From positions 8,866,001 through 8,930,000 of the forward strand of contig NC_063273.1 of the NCBI RefSeq assembly GCF_910591885.1: a stretch of DNA of 64,000 nucleotides, read 5' to 3'. A program made the translations under genes and the position numbers. The DNA comes from Bombus terrestris (lineage: Eukaryota > Arthropoda > Insecta > Hymenoptera > Apidae). The notes under the pieces were generated by a model. That model did not search any database and had not been told where the DNA came from. It was given only the letters and a program-made list of their open reading frames with translations. Below, piece after piece: positions 46,802-61,200 of the stretch (its first letter is position 1; every line of letters starts with the position of its first letter).

Positions 46802-49800
46802 CATAATTAGTAGTTAGTCTAAAAAAAATCATAGAAATCTGTTGCTCTTATTGTTGTTACACAAGAATCTCCTCTCCTCCTCTTCAAGCGTCTACAATAA
46901 GATACTTTTACTTAACTATGAACACGGTTCATAGATCAAAGCGCAGAAGAATTATTGGCCAGCACATTTGATGAAATTCACGTACCTCAACGAGTCGTCG
47001 AGCATGATTCATCACATAGTTTACCAGCAAATATCAGGAAATTCTCGTTCATCTTCAATTATCAAACCGTTACAGCTCGCGTATGTTCTTTTCTTATCTT
47101 TATACCTAGTGAAATATTGTCTATATATTTATATAGACAAGAAATTTATTGCGCGTGAAACACTTCCTAATGTTTAATCGTTCGCTGTTGTCATTTCCAC
47201 GTTCTTCGTTGTTCGTGTGATCGATGATTTTAGATTATCTAACTATGTAACGCCACTATCATCGTAATCTTCGAATTTGCATATTTTATTTGATATAAGA
47301 ATTTACCGAATCTAGAAATGCTGTTAGAGAACTTGATCGAATGACGAACAGATGTTTAGAAGATAAACATTCAAAGAACTTTTATTAACACTTGGTAACA
47401 TATTTTCAACATTGAGGGAAGAGAAATATGGGCAGGAAAAAGGTAACAGAAGCCTTCTGTGTTATGATAATTTCCCTCGAATTTGTTTACATTCTTGCGA
47501 TAAATCTATTTGTCTATCTACATTTCGATAAAACTCTATTTAACCTGACAAGGTTCACTACGATAGTAACAGTCAAATGTGTTTTATTATTCGTATCAAA
47601 TTACGATTATCAAATCAAATCATGTTTTATTATTCATTTTCAACGATCTCTGAAATATAATAATTTGCAAAGTTGAAAGAAAGGACGCGGAACTTAAAAA
47701 ATACCAAAGCTTCTGCCACTACCTATAGTGATCTCTTCTTCCATGACATAAAATTCTCACCCACCTAAAAGGAGTTCTGTTATTAAAAAAAAAAAATATG
47801 ACAACAAACGAGTCTTCGGGGATGAGTCGATAATACGATTAAATCGCTTTTCACGAATAATAATAATACGCTCTTCGAGATTGCTAGCCATGGAACACTA
47901 AGGAGAGATAATTTTGAAAGCTCGTAGAATAAATTTACTTGCGATTTCGTTGGCCGAGGTTTTTGGCGCGAATATATAGCGTTTATTGGTAACGCAAGGT
48001 TGGCTCGGTGAAACGAGCATGAGGCAGGTTGAACGAAACGCGGGTCGGTGTGTACGCACGCTAAATTACCCAAGCACTTGGACTCTGGTTGCATAATGAC
48101 ACGCTTATGCTTTCTTGAGCGTGCACATACGCCTTTCGCAAATCGACGCTCACTTTCTCGACGAACGCGTACATACACGCGCGTTGCTGGTAATCGATAC
48201 GACATTTCACGGGGACAGGGGAGGGAGAGAAAGAGTTAACGTGGTAATCGCCACGATTCTTATGAAAGCGATTCTGACGAAAGAATTCAGTATTAGATCA
48301 GACGTGTCGATAGATAATGCACCTTGGATCCTCTTCAGTATCCGTGGTCGAATTTAAAATTGAGATTAAATCGTATTTAATCTTAGTACCTTTGACTTTG
48401 ATATTACTAAAGTATCTTGATCATTATGACAACAGTATTGCTTATTACAGACAGATGATCCACTTTTGACCAACTTTTTCTGGCCTCGATTGTATCGTAC
48501 GTGTGAAATTAAATCGCATTTAATCGCGATATCTTGATTTTTATTTTTTAATAGACGATGATTTTTTATTATTTTGTAACAACTTTCAATTTATTTTGAA
48601 ACGATCACGCTACGTATCGTATATGGTTCACTTGTTTGCCTTTGTACCGCTTTCTTGTTTCGATAGATTGTGTCTTAGAAACATACAGAGTACTCTCTAT
48701 GACTGTACCGTATAAATATTTGGTTACATTCAGTGATTAGGGTCTCGGGAATTAGTTGAACGATTCGTTTACGTAATTACACATCTGTTCGCAATTTTAA
48801 CGCGGGCTAGCGATAGAATTGAAATTTATTCCATACACGTATGCCAATCGTGTCTCGTAAAATTCAAATTCATGGAGATTGGTGAAAGAGCAAACTTTCA
48901 TTCTCCGGAACGTTCGGACATACGCGCTAGCATACTCGCAAATGGAGAGGCATGATTGCTTCTCGGTATAGTTTCCCTTCTAATTTCCTTTCCTCGGCGA
49001 TTATCTTATATACAGGATGCACGGTGTCGCTCTATATAGATCTCTATAATCTCTTCAAGGAAAAAGCGATCCGGATTTCTTCGAATCTATCAACGATTCG
49101 CGTCGCTGCTCGTGTAATACCTTTCTCGAGATTATCTTGCTCACATTATATTCTCTGAAAAGAGAAACCAACGTTAAACGATAGTAATATCGCTCCGTAG
49201 CCCTTGAAGAATCTGATCTCGCTGCTCGATTCGCGACCATTCGAAAGCAAAATGTGCGCGATTCTTCGAAGCAACAATTTACCTAATCCGTTAACAGTCG
49301 AGGGAAATGCGTCAACTGCCTTAAGTTTAATAAAATCGAGAAGTTTATGTGGAAGATACACAATGGCGAAAAGGGTATCGAGCAAATTCTTGAAATTTTC
49401 TTTCATAGTGACAATGTTAAAAATGTTGAATCTGACGATGTGAATCGATTGAAAGAAAGCTGCAAACTAAACACCGCGTTAAGGGGGTATTGACTCTTAG
49501 TGGATTAGAATTATAACATCGTGTTAGGTTCAAGGAGTTTCGAGACTTTCTAAACTTCGAAGCTTCGGATCCTATCGCTAGATCGAAAAATCCGAATCGT
49601 TGGTCGATTTACAACTACTCGACTGCAACATAGGATGCTTTGAGATAGCAATTTAATATCAACAGACATACTCTGCATATAACGAGCACGTAAGTGGTTA
49701 CATAAACACGTAGGCAACAGAGAGATCGAGTGACTCGAACCGTTATAGAAAGTTCTCATGAGCTCTCTCGCGTTCGATCCGCTGGTCTCTCCATTATCCC

Positions 49801-50583
49801 TGGCAACGGTACTGAAACGACCATGATTGCCCTATAATCCGTGCATCCTGGTGTAATCGTCGTTGCTCCGTACCGATTAGAGCTCTGGCTTATGTCGTAC
49901 GTTTGCCGTGCCCTTCACATCGCTCATCGATTAATGTTAGTAATACGGCTGGACCCCTTATCTGTCGTCGATGCACTCCCACGACCGAAATACGGTCGAT
50001 GTGAATGGTATTCGATGAGTATTGAACACAAGGGGAATCGACGTGAATCTAAAGAGATTCGGATATTTTGGGGATTACAATGATACAAAAGTCGAAGTTG
50101 TTATTCTTAATCTTTAGGAATCTTGAAGATTTTAGGATAGCAGGAGATTTTTCAATTTTTGAGAGCTTGCAATATTTAGGTAGAAAATTACTCGAGTTTG
50201 TTATTGTAAATTGGCCTATCTAGTACGTCGTTACTCTTTCCTCTTTATTTATTCCTGTTATATTCCGATATTGGCTACTACTTTCCTTTATTCTGTATTT
50301 AATTCCAATAGTTTTGTAAATAAGGATAAAGTTGGCATTTTTTAAGAATTATTTCTTTAATCAGGAAAAAAATCGCGACATTGTCCGTGTTTAATAATAC
50401 GGACACGAGCTGAAATAGAAATGTTATAACGCGAAACTTGCGGTTAATACACGGATACCTGATGGATTTTCATTTTTGTCGAAAACCAAGCCTTAAACGA
50501 AGAAACGTTATTCTTCCTTTCTCGACTTATTCGTCGGTCAATGATGTAGAATCATCGTCCGGTCGCTCGTACCGTATATGCGG

Positions 50584-51070
50584 TCTGTCCAAAAAAAATA
50601 ACCGATCTTTTTAAAGATAATAAGACAAATGCATTGATTTGAAGAAAATGTTTTATTTTATTCAACACGCATTCCTCCTGCGGCGATATAATGATTTTTC
50701 AACGACTAACTAATGCGTCATATAATCGTTGCACGTCCTTTTGTGGAATTCTTGCCACTTTCAGGATGCTTGTCACAGCCTTCCGCATGTCTCCAATGTT
50801 GTCGTAACATCTCCCCTTAGTTGTTATTTAAGGCCGCGAAGATAAACAATAATTGCACGGTGCTAAATCTGGCGAACTGGTGGATGGAGCAACATTCTAA
50901 TTTGTTTTTTTTCTCAAGAGAAGAAGTTACAGCCGCCGTACGATTGATACACGGTGCATTATCATGCAACGGAACCAGATTTTCGAACGAACTCTGCTCT
51001 AATATTGATTGCTATAACGAAGGATTTATTTATATTAAGAAGTTCGATTATTTTTGCAACAGACCGTGTT
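50584..51070 (-). pseudogene. Tc1/mariner-superfamily transposase relic
   Basis: The minus strand reads LVPLHDNAPCINRTAAV, the second catalytic Asp block of Tc1/mariner enzymes. Further on it reads VARIPQKDVQRLYDALVSR before a stop, which fits the usual C-terminal IPQ..VQ.LYD motif. Several stops and frameshifts lie between. A possible terminal repeat starts near 50586 (TGTCCAAAAAAAATAACCGA), but no partner was found on the other side. The + strand ORF in this place is a shadow. Confidence 0.8.
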
Positions 51071-54000
51071 GATACACGGATAAGTTAAGAATTACTACAT
51101 AAATTACTATAGCGTCGTAAAGAGCGTTGCCAAGAGACCAAAGATTGGTCAAATTAATTTTTAAATTAATTAACGAACTATTTGCTAATTAACTAATTAA
51201 CGAATTAAGTTGGTATAATCTTCGAATTAAATTTGACGTAGAGCGAAACACGAGTGCCATATCAAAAGCAAGATTCGCAAATTCGGTCAGAGAATAATTT
51301 GATTTTTCAACTTGGAAAAATTCCATTGTCCGCGATAAACCGAAAGATATAACGAACATCTATCCGCGTTAGTAAACGGCAAATTTACTCGTCCTCCCTG
51401 TCCATCGAGGAACATCGACAAATTCTCTGCTCCTCCTCGCAGTTTCATCGAGCGTGAACGATTCCTTCGAGACTTCTCTGCCACTTGACAGACTTTTTAA
51501 ATGAAACCCGGTGCTTTTGCCCCTCGTCCAACCATATCGTTCTTCGTACTTTATTACGTGGCTCGATTTTTGCACGCTCGATGCTCGCCCCCTATCCTGG
51601 ACCGTTGAAAAGCAACGTTCCGCGAGTTCTCGCCGAGTCATCGTCTCTCTCCGCTTTTAGTCGGCCGCGAGTCACTCGTTAGCTCGGTTGAGTTTTACTG
51701 CGTAGAGGAACGGGATGAAAAAAAGTCCCGATGACATCGTTTGCGACGGAAGACGGATCGTCTTTTTGAGGCGAGCCACTTCAAAAGCTGCCTTTTCAGC
51801 CACGATTTCACAGTCCGAGTAGCTTCAAACGAGCAGCTCTCTTTAAATCGCGCTTAAAATGCTCCTTTGTGGATAACGAATCGCTCGATCGTATTGCAGA
51901 TCCTGGTGGTCGTTGAAAGTATTACGAGAAAATTAGTGTACATTACTGTTCATAAGTATCTAGGTACTTGGTGCGATTCGATCGAAGGACTCATATTTTT
52001 GCTATCATCTTGACACTCGAAGGCTTTCGGAAGTTGCGAAGTCATCAGCAGCACTGTGTCCGGCAATTGCAGATTCTGAAAAATCCAAAAGTGCCTCCAA
52101 AACCCTCGAAGCTTCCTTCGAACTTCGAAGGCTTCCGAGTCTAAAGACCTAAAAATGCTAGGATGATTTTAAAAACTTCTTTTAATTCGTGTCAGCCGTT
52201 TTTCACCTTTAACCGCTTCATCTCGGTACCTTCGAGTAATCAAAGCACACGTACATCTAGACCAATCCAAGGCAGCGACTTCTGCAAAACCAGCCTTCCT
52301 TAAACATCTGCACACGTTCCAGTAAGCAGTCTGAATGCCGGACATGTTCGCGCTAGACGTTCTCCAAACGTCTTCCCTTCTTGCCCACTTTTCCAATTAA
52401 CGATCGTCTCTCGTCGCCTAGACACATCGTCCATAAATATCCGGACGCTTCTAAATTATTGCTAAAGATATTGGTTTGTTCGAAAACTTCGTAGCTCCGA
52501 AGAAAAATTGGATTTTCTTCTAAGAAAATTTCGAAGAAAATTTCACTTAATTCCGTCGTTCGCCGTCGCGTTTCTAACGCTCGTAACTCATACCGCAGTA
52601 AATGAATAATTCCAAGCTTCTAGAATAAATCGCTTAAAAAGATGTTGAATTCCTTACGTCACATGAATTATTCAAAGAACTTGCTCGGCTTTCTTTTTGC
52701 GAAACTCCAACACTCTATAAAGATGGAAAAAACACCATCTCGATACAATGGATCAAGGATTACGTGGCCTGATGCAAGAACCTAATGAAACGGAACAAAA
52801 GCGGTCATCCAGTTCGTCTGATTAATTAATCAATCGATGGTGATGGAAGTTGCCGACAGGCAAAGCCCTGTCTTGTCGGCGACGGATAATTGCATTCCAC
52901 TCTCGCCTCGTTACCTGTAACGTCTTATGGTCGGATAATAGCCTCCAAAGATACGGAAGCTGATGCGAAAGATAAGGACGATAACTGTGGTAAGATGGGA
53001 CGAACAGAGAGGATGCATCGGGATGCGGAGCTTCGAGGCTAGGCAAAGTTATTATCGGATACGTAAACCGCGAAAATGCGGCGCACGACCCTGAATAAGA
53101 AGCTGATAGGAAGGTGGAAGGGCGCGGGACGAAGGTAACTCGGCTACAAAAGAAAAGAAAAGAGGGAAGAATCGGGACAACGGATGCTTTCTTAGCCGAT
53201 CTTTTGTGAATGGGACAGCTCTCCCTCTCGACGCCAAGCATCTATCAGAGGTGCTCATTTCATCTTTTATCGAAGGCTGCAATCTGTTAAATTTATGACC
53301 AGCAGGCTGCAAATAAATGTTTTACAATCGCTAAACGGTATTATTTATCGTTAGATTATAGATGAGTACGATATTTTGCGTTAGCTCTGAATCTGCTTAT
53401 TTAATTTTATGATTTCCCAGTTTTGTATAATATCTGTTGGCGGCAACGTAACTCCTGCAGATATAGTGACAGGTAACCCGCCGCTATTTAGCCTTAGTAT
53501 AATTTCTGGCTCGTTCAGCGGCTCAAAGGATCTCGGCCACGTATTTGAGCGAATGTTTGGAAAGTCGACATTTGGACAGTCGCGGTGTCAATGTTATGAC
53601 TGTTTAGAGATGGTTATATTGCCGAAAAATAGAGACTTTGTCTAAAGGATCTGACCACGAAGTGCGGAAAGTGGCGATTTTGGTAAGCGAACTGTGAGAA
53701 ACTGTGTGGTAGTGATAACGAAATATTTGAATTGTATCGATATTTTGTATGGATGTGTGTTGGTATTAATATCCAGAGCATCATTACATGTAATATTAGA
53801 AGCAGAATATTGATATTATCGGTATTGTTACTTGCAATTAACCCTTGGACTGTAAACGTTTTTACAGTACTCTCAGACTGTAAACGTAGGTCTTTTGTTT
53901 GATACATTTTTTAATAGACAATACATGTTAAAGAGATCACAGAAAATTCATATAACATCCTAAATCAAGGTTATGGTAAAACTTTTTCCGAACAACCTTT

Positions 54001-54199
54001 TTCAGCCAGGGTTACTCCCTTGGGAGAAACTCAACCTGGTCGAAATAGCCCGGACATGAAATATCCACCTTTACGGTTTGAGGTTTAAAATAGAAGTATA
54101 CCAGCCGAAATAAAATCCAAAAATGAAAATAAATCACGTATATAAATTTAATGTTATAAATATTATACAATAAACATAACATGGAATATTAAAATTTTA

Positions 54200-54376
54200 T
54201 TAGTAAAGAAATAGAATACTATACTCAAAATGCCAGTCTTCGATAGACAGTGAATCTGAAAATATTCTCTCCAAATGTTCTCCGTTTAAGCGATTTCTTG
54301 CTTCATTTAGAACATTGTCCGTTTCGAAGAATAGCCGTTCAGACGAAACGGGTATTGAGCTTATTGCAAAATACAT
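54200..54376 (-). pseudogene. hAT transposase C-terminal dimerisation domain relic
   Basis: 58 codons are open on the minus strand: YFAISSIPVSSERLFFETDN, then VLNEARNRLNGEHLERIFS, and a stop after EYSILFLY. The IPxSSERLF, then N..R..L......E..F pattern is the dimerisation helix region at the C-terminus of hAT transposases. The catalytic part is not found upstream on the same strand, so this is a 5'-deleted relic. It lies in mtd intron 4. Confidence 0.88.
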
Positions 54377-57300
54377 TTTTTAGTTAGTTTTCTCGGAGGT
54401 GGATTACTGGATTCAATCGAAAATTTAATTGAGCAATTTCGGTACTATGCGTTAAATTCGATACTGAAATATTTTGTCGCATTAAATATATTAATTGAAT
54501 TGAAAAGTATCGATATTTCGAATATAGTTATAAAAATTTACTCGTAACATATACACGTCGGTGCAAAGTGAATTAAAAATTATTACAGTCGACATACATA
54601 CCAATAATTGAGATGTAATCGATTGTTTTTCAATTTTTCGTGTCATTGTTGAGTTATAGGAGAGCGCAATAATTTAGGTTAGATGCGAGTCTGACATGAT
54701 ACGAATCTTCCTGAATAAAAGAGCAAGTGAAACTCTAAACGAGGAAGTAGATTATGAATTTTCTTCTCCATAAATTTTTCTTTCCGCAATGAGAACCGCT
54801 GAAGCTTAAGACGCAGAAACTGAAACAATGCCGAGTTGCCCTCTTACTCTGACGTTTTACGAAACATCATCCTTTTTCTTCTCCTGGCTCGCATTCTTTC
54901 TTTTTCTTTGGCTTAAAAGCTTCACAACCCCGCCCGTGTCTTTTTTTGTCTTTTTCGGTCGATCTTTCAACTTGAAGCCGCACTAGCAACAACTCCGTCT
55001 CTTGGCTGATCTTTCTCGAAGGACTCATGACTTTATAACTACGAATTCTTCCCTCTCTCGATTAATCTTCTCGATTGAAATAATCCTAAAAATCGTGAAA
55101 ACGTGGTGGACGTAGTTTCTGTAAATAAGAAATTCGTAATTGTAAGTTATGCAACAGTATCGATCACATAACGCATCAAATATTTTGCTAGGATCTCCTA
55201 ATCTGTCTATAATAGGATTATTCTCTATAAATCGATGAATCGCGTTCGTTTGGGTATTTCAAATGCGATCTTAAAGAGAAGAAAGAGTTTCGCTGAAAAT
55301 ATTTGTACGTACGAATTTACTGAAACCTACGAAGAAACTTCTAAAATTGAAAACTTTTTCGTAACAAATAAGCTGTAAATAGCATAACACAATATTAACA
55401 GATACTCATAGCAAAGGCAATTTATATTCATCTCGATACAAAAACCATATTTCGAGTCGGAATTCCATAAGAGAGTTTAGGCCCATCGAGGAACATCGTC
55501 AAACGCAGAAGTAGATCGAGTCACGTTATAGTCAGACGTTTCGTCTGTTCTTGATTGGAACGCGTGCTCGTCTAAATTCTACTGCACAGTAGATCGTGTC
55601 GCGTCATGATCAGACGTAGCATACTAAATTCAGTGAACCACCGTGGTAACACGACGATACATCACCGTAAACTTATAATTATACCAGATACAATCTAAAG
55701 CGAGATTCGTTGATTAAACATTCATTCAACTAGGATATGCATTGTTACGAAATGTCGAACTATCGTTAGACAGGCTACATTTAAAGGTCATTGGACACAG
55801 ATTTGCATAAAAGCCATAATATGCTGGCGAATGGGCCGTTCTCGAGCCCCTCTTTCAAGAAATTCAATTTTCTGTTACCCGATATCTCCTTGCACACCGT
55901 TTCTGCCGGATTATGCAAATAGCATAATAGTTCTTACGGCCATCGCGTGAATATATTTACGACTGTTATGGAACGAGAAATATGATCGAGAAGCTTCAAT
56001 GAGTTAGATGAAAAGAATTATTTTAACGAACACTGCAACGATATCATTATAAGTTTTCTCTTCTTTTTTTTTTTTTATATAGTTTCGATGAGCGTACTTT
56101 TTTAAAATACTTTTCAATCTTTAATCTTCTCTGAGGATTCTCGTAATTTTCCTTGTATAGGCGATATCGGTACTATAAATGAGACAAATAAACGGAATAA
56201 ATGATTACCTAACCAAATGGGTAGATACGTTTAGTTATACTAATATTATATGTACCCACCTTGCAAGAATATAAGAAGGAATAACGTATTTCACCATTTT
56301 ACAATGTTTTAAGAATTAAAATTACTTTTAGAAAAAAATAATTGTTTCACTTTAATCGACGCAGAAGGAATATCGTGTTTTTGCTGATCATTTTATGGTC
56401 AACAAAGAGACCGACGGAATTAAATTGAAATGAAAGCGTAAATTCAATTTTCCGCTCGTTCGTTTTGCTTTGCAACGGGCAGAGAGAACAACCGGGTGAA
56501 ACGAAACGTTTAAACGACGTCGAAGCACCGAGGACAGGTAACGTTTCACAGAACGTTGCACCATAACGTCGCAGGGAACCTTGCAAGATGATACCGGTGC
56601 TACCGTACAGACGCTGCAGTGAACCGCTACGCGAACATTTTAGTATTATGTTTCAGGAACTGCCTCGCACATTACGTTATACGTTTCTGGCCGTGTTACG
56701 ACATTAGACATTGCATAAACGTCGGCTCTGTAAAATTCCACCAGGCATTCTTCGACACATCGCGAAATGACATTCTTATCTTCGTTGGTTTCCCTTAATT
56801 TCATTTTACAACCTTTATAACAACGTCATCTGCATCGTCACGCGACATTATTGGCGAGAAAATCTTTTTACTATTTTCTTCTTTTCGTCTTTCGTGAGAA
56901 ATGGTGCTCAGCTTGTTTAGAAATTAGTCTATTATACTTGCACACGATAATATTCATTCATAATAATATACGTCTTAGTTGTTCAAATTATACTTAAATG
57001 AAATAAAGTTATGCGTTAGCATCTTCCACGAGATTAATGATGGATAAGTAGAGCAATATGATATTTCTGTAGAAATGGAGCCGCTACCCGCGAACGATTC
57101 GATCGAGTATGATCATCAGACGTTTGCAAATTGAGGCGCTAGATACGGCTTATGACGTTGCATCGGCATCGGTCCGTGAAATTGCGTTTCACCGATATTC
57201 GCTCGGTTCTAAACCGGTCTACCACCAGCTGGCACGTCAACGACGCGTCCAGACATACGATCGTCATCGATGCATGCCCCTTTCTCACGATCGATGATCC

Positions 57301-57991
57301 CTGATTGGCTTCCCGGCCAACCCGCATCGATTCAGCAAACCACACTACCTATTATACGCACGCAACCGTGGCCAGTGATTTGCATTTAGGGTTGGTACCC
57401 TGCCGCTGGATAGAGGGTGTGAAAGTTGGCTTGAAATAAAAAAGAATGACACTTCGGGAACAGTTTGAATTTTCTACATGACTAACTTTTCTATCAATTG
57501 TTTTGACAAAGAGGAGAGAAATTTTATATCTTTCGCGATGTTGTAAATACTTCGATTTCTTTAAATTTCACTAAATTACACAATCTAAGTGGAAGAGATA
57601 AAACCGAAATGAATATTCTTGAAATTCGTTTTTATAGCCAACATGTTAAAAGACAGAATTCGCTACGCTTATTGAGCTAATGAATGACTTACGACACAAC
57701 TTATCAATGGTAATAAGTCCTGATGCGAATGTAACCTTTTAGACGAAATATGCCTTATGCTTGTAACAGTACAATGAACACTTTCTCTGTACATAAAAAT
57801 AGATTATGTAAGATAAAAATAGATTATCTTTCATCAACGATGCAAGACGTCGAACAATGTAGTTTAAAACCCCGCCCGTAATTAATCTCGTCGTGGACAA
57901 TAAGACACATTTGTTGTTCTCTTCTTATCGGACTTGTCTTTCTATTATGCCAGACTAATCGTGTAATTTGTGACTATTTTCTTTGCCGCAG

Positions 57992-58217
57992 GTGGGTGAC
58001 AGGGACACGCTGACATCCGTGGCCGCGAGATTCGATACAACGCCATCCGAGCTGAGCAAATTTAACAGGCTCGGAAGTACTTTCATTTATCCCGGCCAGC
58101 AACTGTGGATACCAGTGGAAGGAGAAGGTCAAACAAAAGGCGGAACTACTGACGCACCTAGTCCGGATCCTTGCCACGATCACGAGTCCCAGGATGACCT
58201 ACCTCCAGAAGAAAAAG
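57992..58217 (+). CDS. mtd: mtd LysM-domain exon
   Basis: The acceptor is TTGCCGCAG|G. The exon encodes VGDRDTLTSVAARFDTTPSE, then LSKFNRLGSTFIYPGQQLWI and PVEGEG, which completes the LysM fold begun in the previous exon. A Pro/Asp/Glu-rich linker ending PPEEK follows. LysM in OXR1/mustard proteins is intracellular and its ligand is not settled. No GT donor fits at the 3' end; the sequence is AAAAAG|GCAATT, so a GC-AG intron starting at 58218 is proposed. It leaves one base, which matches both downstream acceptors. Read-through would end at a TAG (58304) after 29 hydrophobic residues. Confidence 0.96.
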
Positions 58218-61200
58218 GCAATTTATTTATTTACTTATTTATCTTGTTCAGTATTTTTTGTTTTAATTTTTTATATATTCACAGTGATTACAAAAAGCAA
58301 ATATAGCTATATTATATAAGAAATTTAGCATCGTATTTATTATAGCATTTACTAAAAGTGATTCATCGGGTCCAGGTACAGGATACCATGAAGACGAAAC
58401 AGAACCTGATAAAAAAGCGCTTCGGTTGAAAATAAATCAATGCTTCTTGTAGTTACTGTAAATATTTAAATACGAATGATGAAAATGATAGCAGTGTAAG
58501 AGAAGATTTCAGGAATTTAAATTTAGTCGCGTATTTCAATTTCTGAGAGTATTATCCTTTCTTCTTATTATATACAGCTATGATTCTCAATCCTGCATAT
58601 TTTTTATTTAACTAACTTCAATTAGCTTTAGTAAAAGAATAGGTAATCGAGATGATTCTATATTTACTTCCTGATTAAATATTACAACGCTGACGGCAAC
58701 TTGACCAATGTTGCGTGAGATTTGAAGGTTTAATGTTAATATATTTGCTACGCAATCTCCTTTGCAATTGTGATTTCCACGTGCACGTTTGTCTTTGATT
58801 GCTCTTCTAATTGATATAATCTTTAAAATGTTAATAACAAATATGTTATTAAGAATCATAAAGATATTAGCGATAGAGAGATACAATAAATGTATTACAG
58901 TATTCAAAATTAGAGTAGAACGATCGAGACCAGTAGAGAATATAAGCTTTACTTAAACAAAACTGATCTCGAGATAAGAATTTCATTTCACTGGAAATTC
59001 GAGTGTCAGGCTATTCCCTATACTTCTATTTCAGCATATTATCTCAATTTCTATCTTATGACGCACCCGGATACTTGATGTTGTATTTTCTCCGAACTGT
59101 ATCACATGTCGCTCGTATAATATGTAACTAGGTGAAGGTGATACGAAAAAGTACCATATGAATAGAAAAATTCACCACGTGACTTGTGGAATTCATTAAC
59201 GTTCCATTACATATGATCTAACACTAGCAAAATGTTTCAGTACGTCGCTTACATACGAAGCACATATTCGAAGACGTTAATATGACGAGTCAGGCGTCAG
59301 GTCTTATCTATCCAGCGTGTGCAATAGATCCGTATTAATATTCTACGCGACACTTTGTATGTACAATGTACAATCAGATATAGCAGAGACCCAATTCATT
59401 TTGATATTTGGCCAGATGACTCAATCCGTCTTACCCGAACGCCACAAGGTTCTGTATTCCATTATTCATAGAAACACGTTAACGCCAATTTTCCCTTCGA
59501 TTTATCGAATTTTTCTTTCTCATTATTCGCTGCACGATTCAGCGTTTTGATACGAGTACGTTTGTTGTGAGAATCATTGCACCTACCATATGCAATAGCT
59601 CGCAAAATTATGCGGACCAGGCATTAAAAATAGCACGATAATTTTGTAAATTTTCATGAAAAAGTTGCAGAAAATTTGTTCAGCCAGTGGCCGCTGAAAA
59701 CAAATACAAATAACGTACATCCGCAATATACGTATACATATATTCGTATACTATTTATTTATCTACATGCAGTATTGTATCTTCATGCCAGCCTCCTGCT
59801 CTTTATTCTCTGACCGCCGCTTATTCTCGTCCATCATTTTTCACAATTTTCTGGTCATAGTGCCTGTTTTACTAACTGGTTACATGCTGAGGTCTTAACC
59901 TTTTCTGGAATTTCCAAACTCATTGTGTTAGTATACATGTTAGATGTTATCTTCTTTACGATTTCACCATCTTTTGCCAAATAACGTGATTGAATCGTTT
60001 TAGTTTCTAGAATTTACCTCAAAATGTAAAATTTCATTGGCTTTATTATCAATACTAAACCACTATACTTCCATTGGCCATTAATCATAGGTGAAATTAT
60101 AACCGAGTTTAATAAGTTGCCGGTTTCTATTGCAAAATACATACTTAGTAATAGAAGACTAAAAATAGCATGCGTGACGAAATTATGCGAACAATAAAAT
60201 ACATCGGGGTTGTGTTTATCGAAATTAACTTCTAAGAAAAACTGACCATACAAAATATCGAATATATGAAAGATGTTTTTAAGACGCCGCAGTTCGCGGT
60301 GAGAAAAGAACATAAGTTGACCATTCGGTGGCGCCACTTTACACAGTCCTGTCAAGTATATGGTGATCGTAAAATCGAATGAATCGACGATTGGATATGA
60401 AGTCAGAAAAACAAAGTATGTATGTACTTAAAAGGAAAGAGTCATACATAGATTCATTGTGGTGTAGTTTTACGTAGTCGAACGTATGTAAGAAGAAAAT
60501 GTGTATGGTGAATCGATATACAGAGAAAACTATGTGTTTCTTGTTTTCTTAGTCTGTTTCCCGCGCATTCTATATTTCTCTCTCTTGATAAACATTTTAG
60601 TCGATAGCCACGATTCAACCTAGTGAAATTTTTTATTGTATTTTTTGCGATTTAGTATTTTCTTTTTTGTTAGAACGTTTAAGGACGTATAGATAATTAT
60701 ACGTAACTCATTAACTAGTTCTAGTTTATTCATTTCCATATGCTTATTCGCAAATAATTGATTTCAATGTTTTGAATGATTTGATATAAAATAAAACAAT
60801 TGTGGTATATTTATTGGTATGTTTACAAAGATTTTGCAAACTTTCACGATTTAATATCTTAATTTCTATGTTTTTTCTTTTGTCATTCAACGTATGTATA
60901 CATATAGTACGACGTCAGCTGATCCGGCGTCACGATGTAAATACGATGTCACGAAAGAATATGGCGCTCGGTCGTATACAACTTTCGTACGTCGTTATGG
61001 TAGATATCAAACATAACCTATCAGGTGTTGAAAAACAAACAATGAACGTTGATTTTACTGTAAACATAGAAAACATGTTGTTGTTATACTATTATTTGTT
61101 CTTCGTAATAGGTCAAGCACTATTACCTAAAGGTTATATTACGTGAAACAGGATTTAAATTTCTTATAATTAAATACTATGAAATAACTGTTACATTCCT

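Larger units (their letters stand above)
45544..57991 (+). other. mtd: mtd intron 4 (12.4 kb, splits the LysM domain)
   Basis: The intron contains a diverged inverted-repeat element copy (46364-46801), a Tc1/mariner transposase relic (50584-51070) and a hAT relic (54200-54376). The stretches 47800-48350, 49800-50050, 51500-51850, 52200-53300 and 57050-57400 are richer in CpG than their surroundings. They contain only unsupported short ORFs and may hold regulatory sequence. The remainder is AT-rich with nothing recognisable. Confidence 0.7.

Noticed and set aside
47783..48205. 140-codon minus-strand ORF, the longest non-transposon ORF on that strand apart from the jockey fragment
   Set aside because: The composition is Arg/Ser-rich because of a CpG-richer stretch. 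Frames on the other strand are equally open and no motif is present.
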